A stretch of 64,000 nucleotides of DNA from Panicum virgatum (Eukaryota; Streptophyta; Magnoliopsida; Poales; Poaceae), in NCBI RefSeq assembly GCF_016808335.1, contig NC_053153.1:12721033-12785032 (forward strand), read 5' to 3'. The notes below the pieces were generated by a model, which worked only from the letters and a program-made list of their open reading frames with translations, searched no databases and was not told where the DNA came from. This document shows positions 39,599 to 48,515 of the stretch, piece by piece. A program made the position numbers and the translations under genes. How positions within the stretch are numbered: the stretch's first letter is position 1; the number at the start of each line of letters is the position of its first letter.

Positions 39599-40140
39599 CA
39601 CTACTAAAAACACGACAAAGGTCCACTCAAAAATACCGGAACGAAAATGAACCGATATCTATACTAGTTTTGGGATCGATGGAATCTATAGATGAGCCTT
39701 AGGTTAACCGGTACCTAAGGCTCTCTATAGGTACCGGGTGGTAACTTTTCCATAGGTACCGGGTGGTACCACCAACCGGTCCCTATGAATGAGTCTTAGG
39801 TACCAGTTGGTGTTGCAACAGGTACCTTAGGGTCCTTCACAGGCTATTTCAAAAAAAATATCTCTCTTTCTATCACATGTGGTGTAGATGAGATGGTAAG
39901 AGAGGTACGTGCGAAGCATGAGATCGCTGGTTCGAATCCTAATTACACCGCATTAATATTTTTGTTTGACGAGAGCCTTAAGCACCGATTGTTTTATTTG
40001 TTTGATGAGAGACTTAGGCACCGATTGTTTTACCCGATGTGTAACGACCAGACTTTTGGTCTCCGCTACGGAGTACCGGTTTGAAAAACCGGTACCCAAA
40101 GCCTCAACAACAGGTACAATAAGTATATTTTCCAGTAGTG
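39599..40140. mobile_element. CACTA (En/Spm) nonautonomous element in the RIP gene
   Basis: Ends CACTACTAAAAA and, complemented, CACTACTGGAAAA, with a 3 bp GTA duplication (39596-39598 and 40141-40143), the CACTA hallmark. The 542 bp interior has many GGTACC/TACCGGGTGG subterminal repeats and no transposase. It contains a tRNA-like segment at 39881. Confidence 0.93.
39881..39949 (+). other. tRNA-like sequence with pol III A and B boxes inside the CACTA element
   Basis: GGTGTAG at the start pairs with TTACACC at the end over 7 bp, like an acceptor stem. TAGATGAGATGG resembles an A box and GGTTCGAATCC is a perfect B box, 33 nt later. The T stem and anticodon arm do not pair well, so this is not a working tRNA gene but a tRNA-derived relic, perhaps SINE-like. 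Confidence 0.5.
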
Positions 40141-40269
40141 GTACCCCGCCTCGGCGAGGAACACCGTGGATGCTACCGCCAGCACTAGAATGAGGAGGGG
40201 CGCGGCCACCACCGCTGCAGTGCCCCGGGCGGGCCGGGGACGGAGGAAAGGCAAGCACTGAGTAGACAT

Positions 40270-41230
40270 GTGTGAGACAGAGTTAGCCTTGCTACTTGCT
40301 AGTGAGTAGTGGAGGAAGAAGCAAGGTAGCTTGTGGTTGTATATATGGTTTCAGAGAGGGGGAATCATACTACCACCAGCTGTGCATGCAGTCAAAATAA
40401 TCTTTTTTTCCGTTGTGATGGTAGAGCTCATCAACTCCTCATGGCCATCGACACAGTACATGGCCGTAAAGATATCAAATCGGCAAGTGATCTTCATATC
40501 AAGTTAGTTGCATGAACGATGACAACAAATTTGGTGTTGGAATTAAATGGGCGTACCATTTAGTTTGAGCGGAGAATAACGTTCTTGACAACGACAAACT
40601 GCAGCGTAGTTTCTCTTGGACTATGCCTAGAAAAAATTAGTAAAATTAAAATCGTGCCAAAATCTGTGTTAAGTCTTGGTAATAAGTTATTGTTCCACCA
40701 GAACGGATGTGAGCAAGATTGCATGTTCATGCAGGCATTTGTATGGTCAAACAAGATCTTAGCAGAACTTTGTGCGCTGTATATGTCTAATAGCATGGTT
40801 GTGAGCAATAATTGTGTGTTCTGTTGACACGTTTTCTGGAACGTGTCAATGTGAAGGTGTGGAGCGTGCAGCTGATGGAAGCAGGCCGACGCTGGAAGCA
40901 GAAGAAAACGTGAAGCATATTGGGCCCATGGGCCGAAAAGGCGTCCTAGCTTGTGGAGTGGAATTGGGCTGGTAGATGACATTGGCAAGTTATAGTGTCA
41001 GGGTCTATTTAGAAAGTTTACTAGGATCGTGCCTGTACGTTGCTACGGGTGATAAAAGATAAGGCGTGCAAATAGATCACACGTAAATATTCAATATAAG
41101 AAAGTCATTACACGCCATCCACCCTTATGTATCTATCCAAGTACAAATTTTGTCTCCCAAAAAATTAACATATTGATGTCCAAAGCCAACTAATATGCAA
41201 GAAAATGTATAACGAATTCTAATTAATGAA
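40270..41230. other. Intergenic region upstream of the RIP remnant
   Basis: Contains the presumed RIP promoter. At 41023-41060 is ACTAGGATCGTGCCTGTACG followed by TTGCTACGGG, a repeat motif widespread in grasses and also present in altered form near 34618-34655. No gene recognised. Confidence 0.4.
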
Positions 41231-41631
41231 TCAGTGAATGTCATATAAAGGATTGCATAATAGATCGATGTATGAAGGGAGACCTGTTGCCAATATTTCA
41301 TTCTGTACGCTCGGATGTATGTTTTCATTACACTGGGTTGGTACGCTTTTCTTCATCAAACGTGCTTCACGACGCTTCATGTTCTTTTCCTCTTTTTGTT
41401 CAGCAGACATCCCAGCATACCGCTCCCTTTCTCGTTGCCTATTCCGTTCTATTTGTTCAAGGGAAACTGGAGTCGTATTGGAAGCATCTTTAGTATCTGC
41501 AAGAGGAACCATAAGTCACGGCACAATGACATTGCACAGAGCATGGAAAACACAATCATATAGAAATACGATTCACTTGTACCAATAGCGTTTGATATAT
41601 CAGCAAAGGGAGTTCTTCCTGACTGTGCCAT
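41231..41631 (-). CDS. Small two-exon gene with RERERYA..RRE motif, transposon-associated type
   Basis: Exon 1 (41583-41631) and exon 2 (41231-41496) join in phase to 104 residues. The protein starts MAQSGRTPFADISNAI, then has a highly charged segment, IERNRQRERERYAGMSAEQK followed by KRREARLMKK. Plant proteins with the pattern TPLxDISN plus RERYAxMxxEQ occur mainly in transposon-derived (often Helitron-associated) genes. The charged part is predicted helical and basic, so nucleic-acid binding is possible. I cannot name a function. No replication or helicase domain is nearby, so if Helitron-derived it is a fragment. Confidence 0.5.
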
Positions 41632-42857
41632 TGTTTATACTCAGCACCGACCAATCACGTTTCTGCAATGATTACACCCCTGGTTAGGAAAACATTACTT
41701 GGCACATTACCGAGCGTCTGAATTTCTTGGGTTCACAATCAAAGTAACCAGGTCAAGCTATTATGCTACGGGTTCATAACTAAGATACCAGATCAACAAA
41801 CATCATACAACCTACCAAAGAATTGAATCTTTAGGTCAGTCTGTTTCAAGAACACGGGCAGCTACAAACCCTCTGCTCTCGGCCTCCTCGAATGCCTTGG
41901 AAAACCTGCAACATATTCAATTCAATTTTCTGATGTTTTTATAAGTATGCAATGGCTGTTTCAGTACCTACACAGTGTGTTAATGAGAACTATGTATAGT
42001 GAACTGAAATTTCAAACACAAGTGCAAGTGGAGTACCACCCTGTATTTTTTCACCAGAGTCATCTATGATACTTTGGTAACCATATATAATCCAAATTCG
42101 AAATAATACAATTAGTATAATAATATATGTAACAATCTTTCAGTATAGCATAAAGCAAATAATGCTTACTTCAATTAATGATCACAACCATGAATTGGAT
42201 ATATAAAAAAAATCTCCAAATTGCTATATAAGAGATATAATTTCAACTACACTAAACTTCCCACTTTACCATATAATCAAATTTTGTTTGGTTGTTTCAT
42301 TATCTTGAATGAAGATACGTATGACTCATCTTACTAATGCCTCACAAATATATCATCTCATTCAATTTAATAGGATGCTAGAACTCTTTTCATGAAGCTT
42401 GGGTAATACGACTACAAGAATGTCGATGCAATAAGAACTCTATTCAGAAGTGTAACTATTGCGACCACTAAAAAGAAAATAAAAGGACAGATTCATGTGA
42501 AGATAAGCAATTTAATCTTCTGCAACACCGTTCAACACCTAACTGTACTATTCCAGTGCACATAGCTGTAGCTGTGCAATGGCCATCTTTTCATGATTTG
42601 CAGTAGAGTTTTATTTTTCATCTTGCATATTCCATCTCAAATGTTGCCATTCATGATTACATTGCTAGTAAGAGGAGCTACAATGCCAAATAGCTCCAGG
42701 TTGCTACAAGCTACTAAAAGGAGCTGCTGTGCCAAATAGCTCTAGGTTGCTCCAAGACCAAAGTATTTAGACCACCGATACTCTCAGAGACTCATGCAAT
42801 AGTGTGTTTTCCAGCAAACCATGTCAGCTAAGACACCTGTGCGAGGTCAAAGACAGT
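41632..42857. other. AT-rich intergenic DNA
   Basis: No coding signals. A short near-repeat AGGAGCT.C..TGCCAAATAGCTC occurs at about 42675 and 42718. Nothing else supportable. Confidence 0.4.
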
Positions 42858-42865
42858 GATGAACG

Positions 42866-43055
42866 CAGAGGCGGAGCCAGCAAAAAAATTTAGGTGGGGC
42901 AGGCCGGCAGTGGGCCGCCGGCGGGGCGGGGCAGACGGGCACGGCAGGCGGGTTTCCGGCGGCCGGCGGGGCGCGGCAGACGGGCACGGCAGGCGGTTCC
43001 CGATGGCTAGCTGGGGCAGCTGCCCCACCGTGCGGTATGGGTGGCTCCGCCACTG
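42866..43055. mobile_element. hAT-type MITE, 190 bp, GC-rich
   Basis: Ends CAGAGGCGGAGCCAG and TGGCTCCGCCACTG are inverted repeats. A perfect 8 bp duplication GATGAACG flanks them (42858-42865 and 43056-43063). The interior contains two direct copies of GGCAGACGGGCACGGCAGGC. Confidence 0.92.
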
Positions 43056-43389
43056 GATGAACGGCATCAAGACAGACCCTATTTCGAGGTTCCCATCTTC
43101 TCCTCGACCTCACTGTTGGCTCTCACCTAGAAGCAAATGACCCATTTTTTCTATTTTACATTGGTTACTAAAGTTTCCTCGTTGTTTTGTAGGAAAGCAT
43201 GTGATTGTGCTTGTGAAATGTGATTTTCAGTGCACGGTGATCATGGGATCAAACAGATCATAGCATAGTGTCTACTGGCATATCAATTAATAGCAGTCAC
43301 GATAAACAAGTATACTAACCCAAGGTACTGAGATAACAGCTACCCGAAGCAGAGGAGAGGGCATGTCATCACGGACAGTCTGTGGTAGT

Positions 43390-43860
43390 GGATGTTGGGA
43401 GTCAGTGAAGTAGACGTTGCCCTCCTCCGTCGGCGGTGCGGATCGGCGACGCCGGGGGCGGCGCAGTGGCCGCTGCGGACGGCGGCCGGGGACGGAGCGC
43501 CCGTGACAGCGGCGCCACGACGTGGGGAGGGGGTGGTGCAGAGGCGGAGTGGCTGGCGGCGCGGATCGGCGACGCCGGGGGTGGCACAGCGGCCGTTGCG
43601 TACAGTGGACGGGGACGGAGTGCCCGGCGGCGCGGATCAACGACGCCGGGGGCGGCGCAGCGGCCGTTGCGGTCTGTGGACGGGGATGGGGAGCGGCGGC
43701 GCGTTCGCCCGGATCGGTGGCGGCGGCGCCGACGAGGACGCCGGCAGGCAGAGCGATGGGATCGCGGAGGAGGGCAGCGTGACGAGATCGCGAGGAGGGC
43801 AGCGTGACGAGATCGCGGGGGAGCGCCACGTCGCGCGCGGAGATGGCGTGCGACGTGGGA
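43390..43860. repeat. GC-rich imperfect repeats
   Basis: GCGGATCGGCGACGCCGGGG followed by a GGCGCAG.GGCCG tail recurs at about 43437, 43560 and 43636. Long frames on both strands arise from this composition and show no family motifs. It could be a CpG-rich promoter or a transposon interior. Confidence 0.6.
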
Positions 43861-43929
43861 GGGGTGGGATCGTGGGGATGGCGTGAGATGGGGACGGTGC
43901 CGCTGGAATCGCACGGAGCGATGTTTGGA

Positions 43930-44227
43930 TCGGACGGCAGAGCCACGGCAGTTACTGTGTGTTTAGATCCGCAAAAAATTGGTAAAAAGGTACTGTAGCA
44001 CTTTTCGTTTGTTTGTGGTAAATATTGTTCTATTATAGGCGAACTAGGCTCAAAAAATTCGTCTCACAACGTACATCAAAACTATGCAATTAATTTTTTT
44101 ATTTATCTACATTTAGTACTCCATGCATGAGCAAAAGATTTGATGTGATAGATGAATAGTGAAGTTTGGAGGGAGAGATTTTGCAACTAAACATAGCCTT
44201 AGAGGTCGGACGGCAGAGCCACGGCAG
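43930..44227. repeat. 22 bp direct repeat flanking a MITE
   Basis: TCGGACGGCAGAGCCACGGC plus AG occurs identically at 43930-43951 and 44206-44227, just outside the Tourist-type element at 43955-44198. It is far longer than the element's own 3 bp duplication. Confidence 0.9.
43955..44198. mobile_element. Tourist-type MITE
   Basis: Inverted ends CTGTGTGTTTAG and, complemented, GGCTATGTTTAG, with TTA on both sides (43952-43954 and 44199-44201). The interior has the CATTTAGTACTCCATGCATG segment common in panicoid MITEs. 244 bp, noncoding. Confidence 0.75.
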
Positions 44228-44260
44228 ATAGAGGTCAGGGTCGCACCAAAGTTTTTTCTC

Positions 44261-45206
44261 AGAAAAAGTCTAAATAACTCCTTCAACTATTAAACCTGGA
44301 CTACTTAACCCCCGAATTACAAAACCGGTTATTCTACCCCTGAACTTTCTAAAACCGGACAAATAACCCCCCAAGGCGGTTTTGGAGGGTGGTTTTGTCT
44401 TTGTCTTTTTTATTTATTTCAGCTAAATTTTTTAAAAATCATAACAAATCACATAGAAATCCAAAAATTGAAAATCAAATTTTGTCGGACTCTACATGAG
44501 TAGATCTACACAATAAACATATAATATGGTTTGCTTTCATACAAAGTTTTTATTGTAGATTTAGATATATATTTTTTCTATAATTAAATAGAATAATTCA
44601 TAGCTGCAATTTCCATGGTCCAATTGTGGTCAAATTTTATGGAGGGCTAACTATTGTATGCTTGAACTTTAGTAAAAAAATTCATACTCATTGGATCATG
44701 TATACCTTTGTTATAAATTTACTTATGTTCATGCTGGTTAAATTTAAATAAATCTATAACTAAATTATACATGATCTAATGAGTATAAACTTTTTACTAA
44801 TGTTCAAGCATAAAATAATTATCCCACCATAAAAATTTCACTACAATTGGACAATGAAAATTGCATATATGAATTATTTCCATTAATTGGAAAAAATATA
44901 TATCTAATTCTACAACAAAATATGTAATAAAGCATACCATATTATATGTTCACGGTGCAGATTTACTCATAGAGTCCAACAAAATTGGATTTTCAATTTT
45001 TGGATTTTTCTATGATTTTTTATGATTCTTCAAAGATTCAGCTGAAATAAATAAAAAAGAAAAAAAGACAAAACCACCCTCAAAAACCGCCTTGGGGGGG
45101 TTATTTGTCCGGTTTTAAAAAGTTCAGGGGTAGAATAAATGGTTTTGTAGTTTGGGGGGTTAAGTAGTCCAGGTCCAATAGTTGAGGGGTTATGTAGACT
45201 TTTTCT
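44261..45206. mobile_element. Mutator-like foldback element, copy 2
   Basis: The termini AGAAAAAGTCTAAATAAC and, complemented, AGAAAAAGTCTACATAAC begin inverted repeats that extend for several hundred bp with few mismatches, including matching TAACCCCCCAAGGCGG and CCGCCTTGGGGGGGTTA. Flanking 9-mers TTTTTTCTC and TTTTTCCTC differ at one base, consistent with a Mutator target duplication. 946 bp, no transposase. Same terminal family as the element at 17199. Confidence 0.8.
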
Positions 45207-45289
45207 TTTTTCCTCCGAATCGTTCTTTTTTGTAGTATATAGAGAAGACATACTGTGGCACGTATTTAATTTTTCTTCCATCAAGCAAT

Positions 45290-45665
45290 GGAGTTATTTA
45301 TTTTCTTTTCAAAAATAATACACATCTTGCTTTTCCTTCCATAAAACTACAATGATGTCAATTAATATCCTTTCAAAACCATCAAGCAGCAATGCCATTT
45401 ATTTTTTTTCTAAAAATAATACACGTCTTTTTTTTTTCCTTCCATAAACAATGATGTCAATTATGGGTTAATGCGCAAAGGAAAGTATGTGTATACTAAA
45501 AGAAAGTAATATGTTAATACATGTCTTTCTTTTTTTTCATAATTAAACAATGATGTCAATTATTATCCTTCCAAAAAAATGACGTGAATTATGGGTCAAT
45601 GTATGTGCAAAGGAAATTATGTGTATGCTAAAGGAAAGTAATATGTAGGTACAAGAGGTGGGTAT
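45290..45665. repeat. Imperfect tandem repeats
   Basis: Three or four diverged copies of a unit with AATACACGTCTTTTTT, CCTTCCATAA.CAATGATG and TCAATTATGGGT. Noncoding. Confidence 0.6.
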
Positions 45666-45692
45666 AGAAAATTGCTAGTGCAAAAAGTAATA

Positions 45693-45926
45693 CTCCATCC
45701 GTTCCAAATTGTAGGTCGTTTGACTTTTTCAACTCCAAGTTTGACACTTGTCTTATTCAAAAATTTGTGCAAAACATCACTTCTTTTGTTGTGCCTTGCT
45801 TTATTAATACAAGTTCTTGAAGAATGGTTTAAATTTGACTATGTTTGCATAAATTTTTTGAATAAGACGAGTGATCAAACTTGGTGTCAAAAAAGCCAAA
45901 TGACTTATAATTTGGAATGTAGGGAG
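45693..45926 (-). mobile_element. Stowaway MITE, copy B
   Basis: 234 bp, with ends CTCCATCCGTTCCAAATTG and GGAATGTAGGGAG and TA at both borders. The interior is the reverse complement of copy A at 34313, with the same length. Confidence 0.9.
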
Positions 45927-46559
45927 TAAGATTTTGGTGGAAAACATTGACGAAACCAATCTCCCCCTTCATTTCGTCAAGCCTTTTGACCCGACAAGTG
46001 GGGTCTTCGTGAGGGGTACGGTGGGCCTAATCTTAGTGAGAAATATTTTCAATTATTTCAATTTTTATAGTATAGATAGATATAGATTTTTCTTGTAAGT
46101 CAAGTTTGTACTCCACGGTAATCGACAAAAAATCTTAAGCTTAGGTTATAAATATCATACCTACGGGTTCTGTAAACTTGATCAACCACATCCAATCAAA
46201 AATTTACATTACGCATCTACCTTTTTTTCGGCGACTTCGCCTAAACTTAGTTGAAGTAGATTTTTTTTATGAGTTCTTCCTAATAAGCAGGGCTGCATCG
46301 GCTTTGATCTCCAATTTTTTGGTAAGTTCCGAGTTGAGTTGCGTAGATAGGTCTAAGTTGATAGCGCATCGTTTTTTCCTCTGTTTACAGCGCTCAAGTT
46401 ATCAAATATCTTAGATCTTAGGTTTACGGTGCACCGCTTTTACCTAGATTAATTTATTCATAAGTTATCGATAATAGCTATCGTTTTGTTAGATTAATCC
46501 GCTTAGTCTAGTTTGCTTTTAGCTTTTATCACCAATTATCGGTAATCGTTTAGTTCTTG

Positions 46560-47890
46560 TTAGGTTAATCCGCTTAATCTAGCTTGTTTAAATTTTTTAT
46601 CACAAGTTATCCAGGTTAGATCTATTTCTCTGTCAGTTCTCATTGTGATTTTATCACCATAGCTGATTGGATTTAAATCTCGGCGTTGTTCCCAAGTTGT
46701 GTTGCTTTAAACGCAGCTCGCATCGCTAGGTTAATCTGCTTAATCTTGCTTGTATAAATTTTTACCACAAGTTATCCAGCTTAGACGCACTCCAACAAGG
46801 AGAGCTATTTTCTAGATGCAAATCCACCTTTGACTCGCATACACATTGTTTTGTCTTTCCTTCTCATCGCGATGTCTCTAACAGCAATCACATTTCCCCG
46901 TCGCTCCGCCCCCGACGCCGCGCTGCCACCGCTGCTCCGCCCCCGACGCCGGGCCCTTCCTCCGCCTGCCGCCCACCTCGGCAGCACCCCGCGCCGCGCC
47001 GTCGAGCTGGCGGATCCCACTCGGCCTGCGCGCTGCCATTGCTCGCCTCGCATGCCGCCGGAGCTGGCTGAGCTCGAGCTCAAGACGCGTGAGGGCCGGC
47101 GGCAGAGGTCGCGGCGGAGCTCAAGCTCGAGACGCTTGGCCGGTGAGCTCGAGGCCGGCCGAGGTTGCGGCGGAGAGAGGAGGGAGGAGGAGGAGGATGG
47201 GAGGAGCGTCGGCGAGGGAGTGGGTGGCGGCGGGGAAGCCGGCCGGCCAGGGAAGAGGGAGCGCCACCGCCATTCCGCCCCACCGCGCGTGCGCGCCGCC
47301 GGCTGCGGCCTGCCGCCGCTGCCCCGCCCCACGGGGAGGAGGTCGGCCGCGCTCGCTCGTGCTGCCAGCCCCGCCGCTCGCCTCCGGATTTGCGTAGGAG
47401 GAGAGAGGTGGAATTCATTTTTTAGCACACCTCTCTCCTCACGATGCAACTGTATGCTGCAATGCCTCATCTATTGGAGATGGATTTCGTGCGGCACAGT
47501 GTCCGCCGAGATGCAAAAATGGCTTTGCATTTCTTTGTTGGAGTCAGTCTTAGATCTATTTCTCTATCAGCTCTCATTGTCACCATAGCTGATTGGATCT
47601 AAATCTAGGTGTTGTTCCCAAACTGTATTGCTTTAAGCACAGCTTGCATCGCTAGATCGGCTGTCCTCTGGCCGATTGCTGACATAATCCATATCGGCTC
47701 AATAGCTGATAATTCGGAATTTAATGTTTACATTTTTCTTATCAATTGTAGATCAAATTGACTGGTATATTTATGCACACCACACACCAATTTAGGTTAT
47801 GTACTATGAAGTGAAGGAGATCCCGATTGACGGGTATTTACGTTAACATGCTCGAGCAGCCTTATCTTTGTGACGAAAAGAAATTGCTTT
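46560..47890 (+). repeat. LTR-retrotransposon-like remnant with 166 bp tandem repeats
   Basis: A unit starting AGGTTAATCCGCTTAATCTA occurs at 46562 and again at 46728 (period about 166 bp). The part from TTAGATCTATTTCTCT onward reappears at 47550 on the far side of the Harbinger element. After about 47660 the sequence (GCCGATTGCTGACATAATCC and onward to GAGATCCCGATTGACGGGT) resembles leader or LTR segments I associate with grass gypsy-type elements. No gag or pol frame is present. The identity is from memory of similar sequence and is tentative. Confidence 0.4.
46784..47549. mobile_element. PIF/Harbinger-type element with GC-rich cargo
   Basis: Inverted ends GACGCACTCCAACA and, complemented, GACTGACTCCAACA, flanked by TTA (46781-46783 and 47550-47552). 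766 bp. About 500 bp of the interior is strongly GC-rich, with open frames on both strands (for example 46830-47588 +) that have no family motif. This could be a captured host first exon or promoter. Related by its ends to the MITE at 32032. Confidence 0.75.
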
Positions 47891-48515
47891 CAGCACCGTA
47901 CATCACGCCGTAAATGAGGGGAGGACCCTTTTTCTCCCCCCCCACCCCCCCTACACTTTTTTTTTAACCCGAAAAAGGGTACATGAGGGGAGGAAAAAAG
48001 GTCGTTCACAACTTCTCCGACTCTGCACAGTCTAAGATGCTTGTCCAGTTCGTGGTGAGAGCGCGCTGCGGGACAAAGCACACTTTACAGTATGGGCACG
48101 CAGCCGATTTCCAAGGACGACCAAAGTACAAAAGACTTCATCATATGTCGATCGACATGAATTTTCAATATCAATAGTTAAAGGTACCTTCAAAAAAGTG
48201 ATACATTTATACAGCCTTGTCTCTGAATTCGAAAACCTTGGAGTAAAATTGCTACCCAGGTCCTAGAGCCCTCAGGCATGCAGGCATTGTCTCAGCGGTC
48301 AACTCCAGGTACGTATCGTGGTGACATTGTCGCCAGAGTTGCACCAGGAAATGCTTGGATCACGAATGACAAACCATGCAAGAATTTGGAGCACAGAACA
48401 CCCACAACAATCTCAAAGAATCAATATGCATATCCATCAATGGATGTGCAGATGACATCAAAATTGCATTATTTACAGTTCAAAGAATAGTTCTAAGATA
48501 TAGATGTTACAGGGT
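47891..48515. other. Spacer downstream of the MRS2 gene
   Basis: Contains a C-run near 47936 and the 3' UTR of the minus-strand magnesium transporter. No coding exon seen. Confidence 0.4.

Larger units (their letters stand above)
38951..40269 (-). pseudogene. Ribosome-inactivating protein (rRNA N-glycosidase) gene split by a CACTA element
   Basis: The 5' part (40141-40269) starts with ATG and encodes about 43 residues with a hydrophobic signal-peptide-like core. The 3' part (38951-39598) encodes the rest of a RIP domain, ending at a TGA. RIPs remove one adenine from the sarcin-ricin loop of large-subunit rRNA and stop translation; in cereals they serve in defence and seed protection. The C-terminal third contains the family active-site region with the conserved Glu and Arg in the SES..RW context. 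No B-chain lectin domain is present, so it is type 1-like and about the usual length. A 542 bp transposon lies between the two parts, inside the coding sequence, with a GTA duplication. The transposon frames contain stops, so the gene is probably inactive unless the insert is spliced out. No TATA box was identified. Confidence 0.82.

Noticed and set aside
39881..39949. Annotating a functional tRNA gene
   Set aside because: T stem and anticodon arm do not pair; only the acceptor stem and pol III boxes fit.
43287..43946. Long overlapping open frames of 120-220 codons on both strands
   Set aside because: GC-rich repeat composition, open in several frames at once, no family motifs, no splice logic.
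46830..47588. 252-codon plus-strand and 221-codon minus-strand frames
   Set aside because: They lie across a Harbinger-type element and its border; low-complexity Arg/Ala/Pro composition and no recognisable domain.
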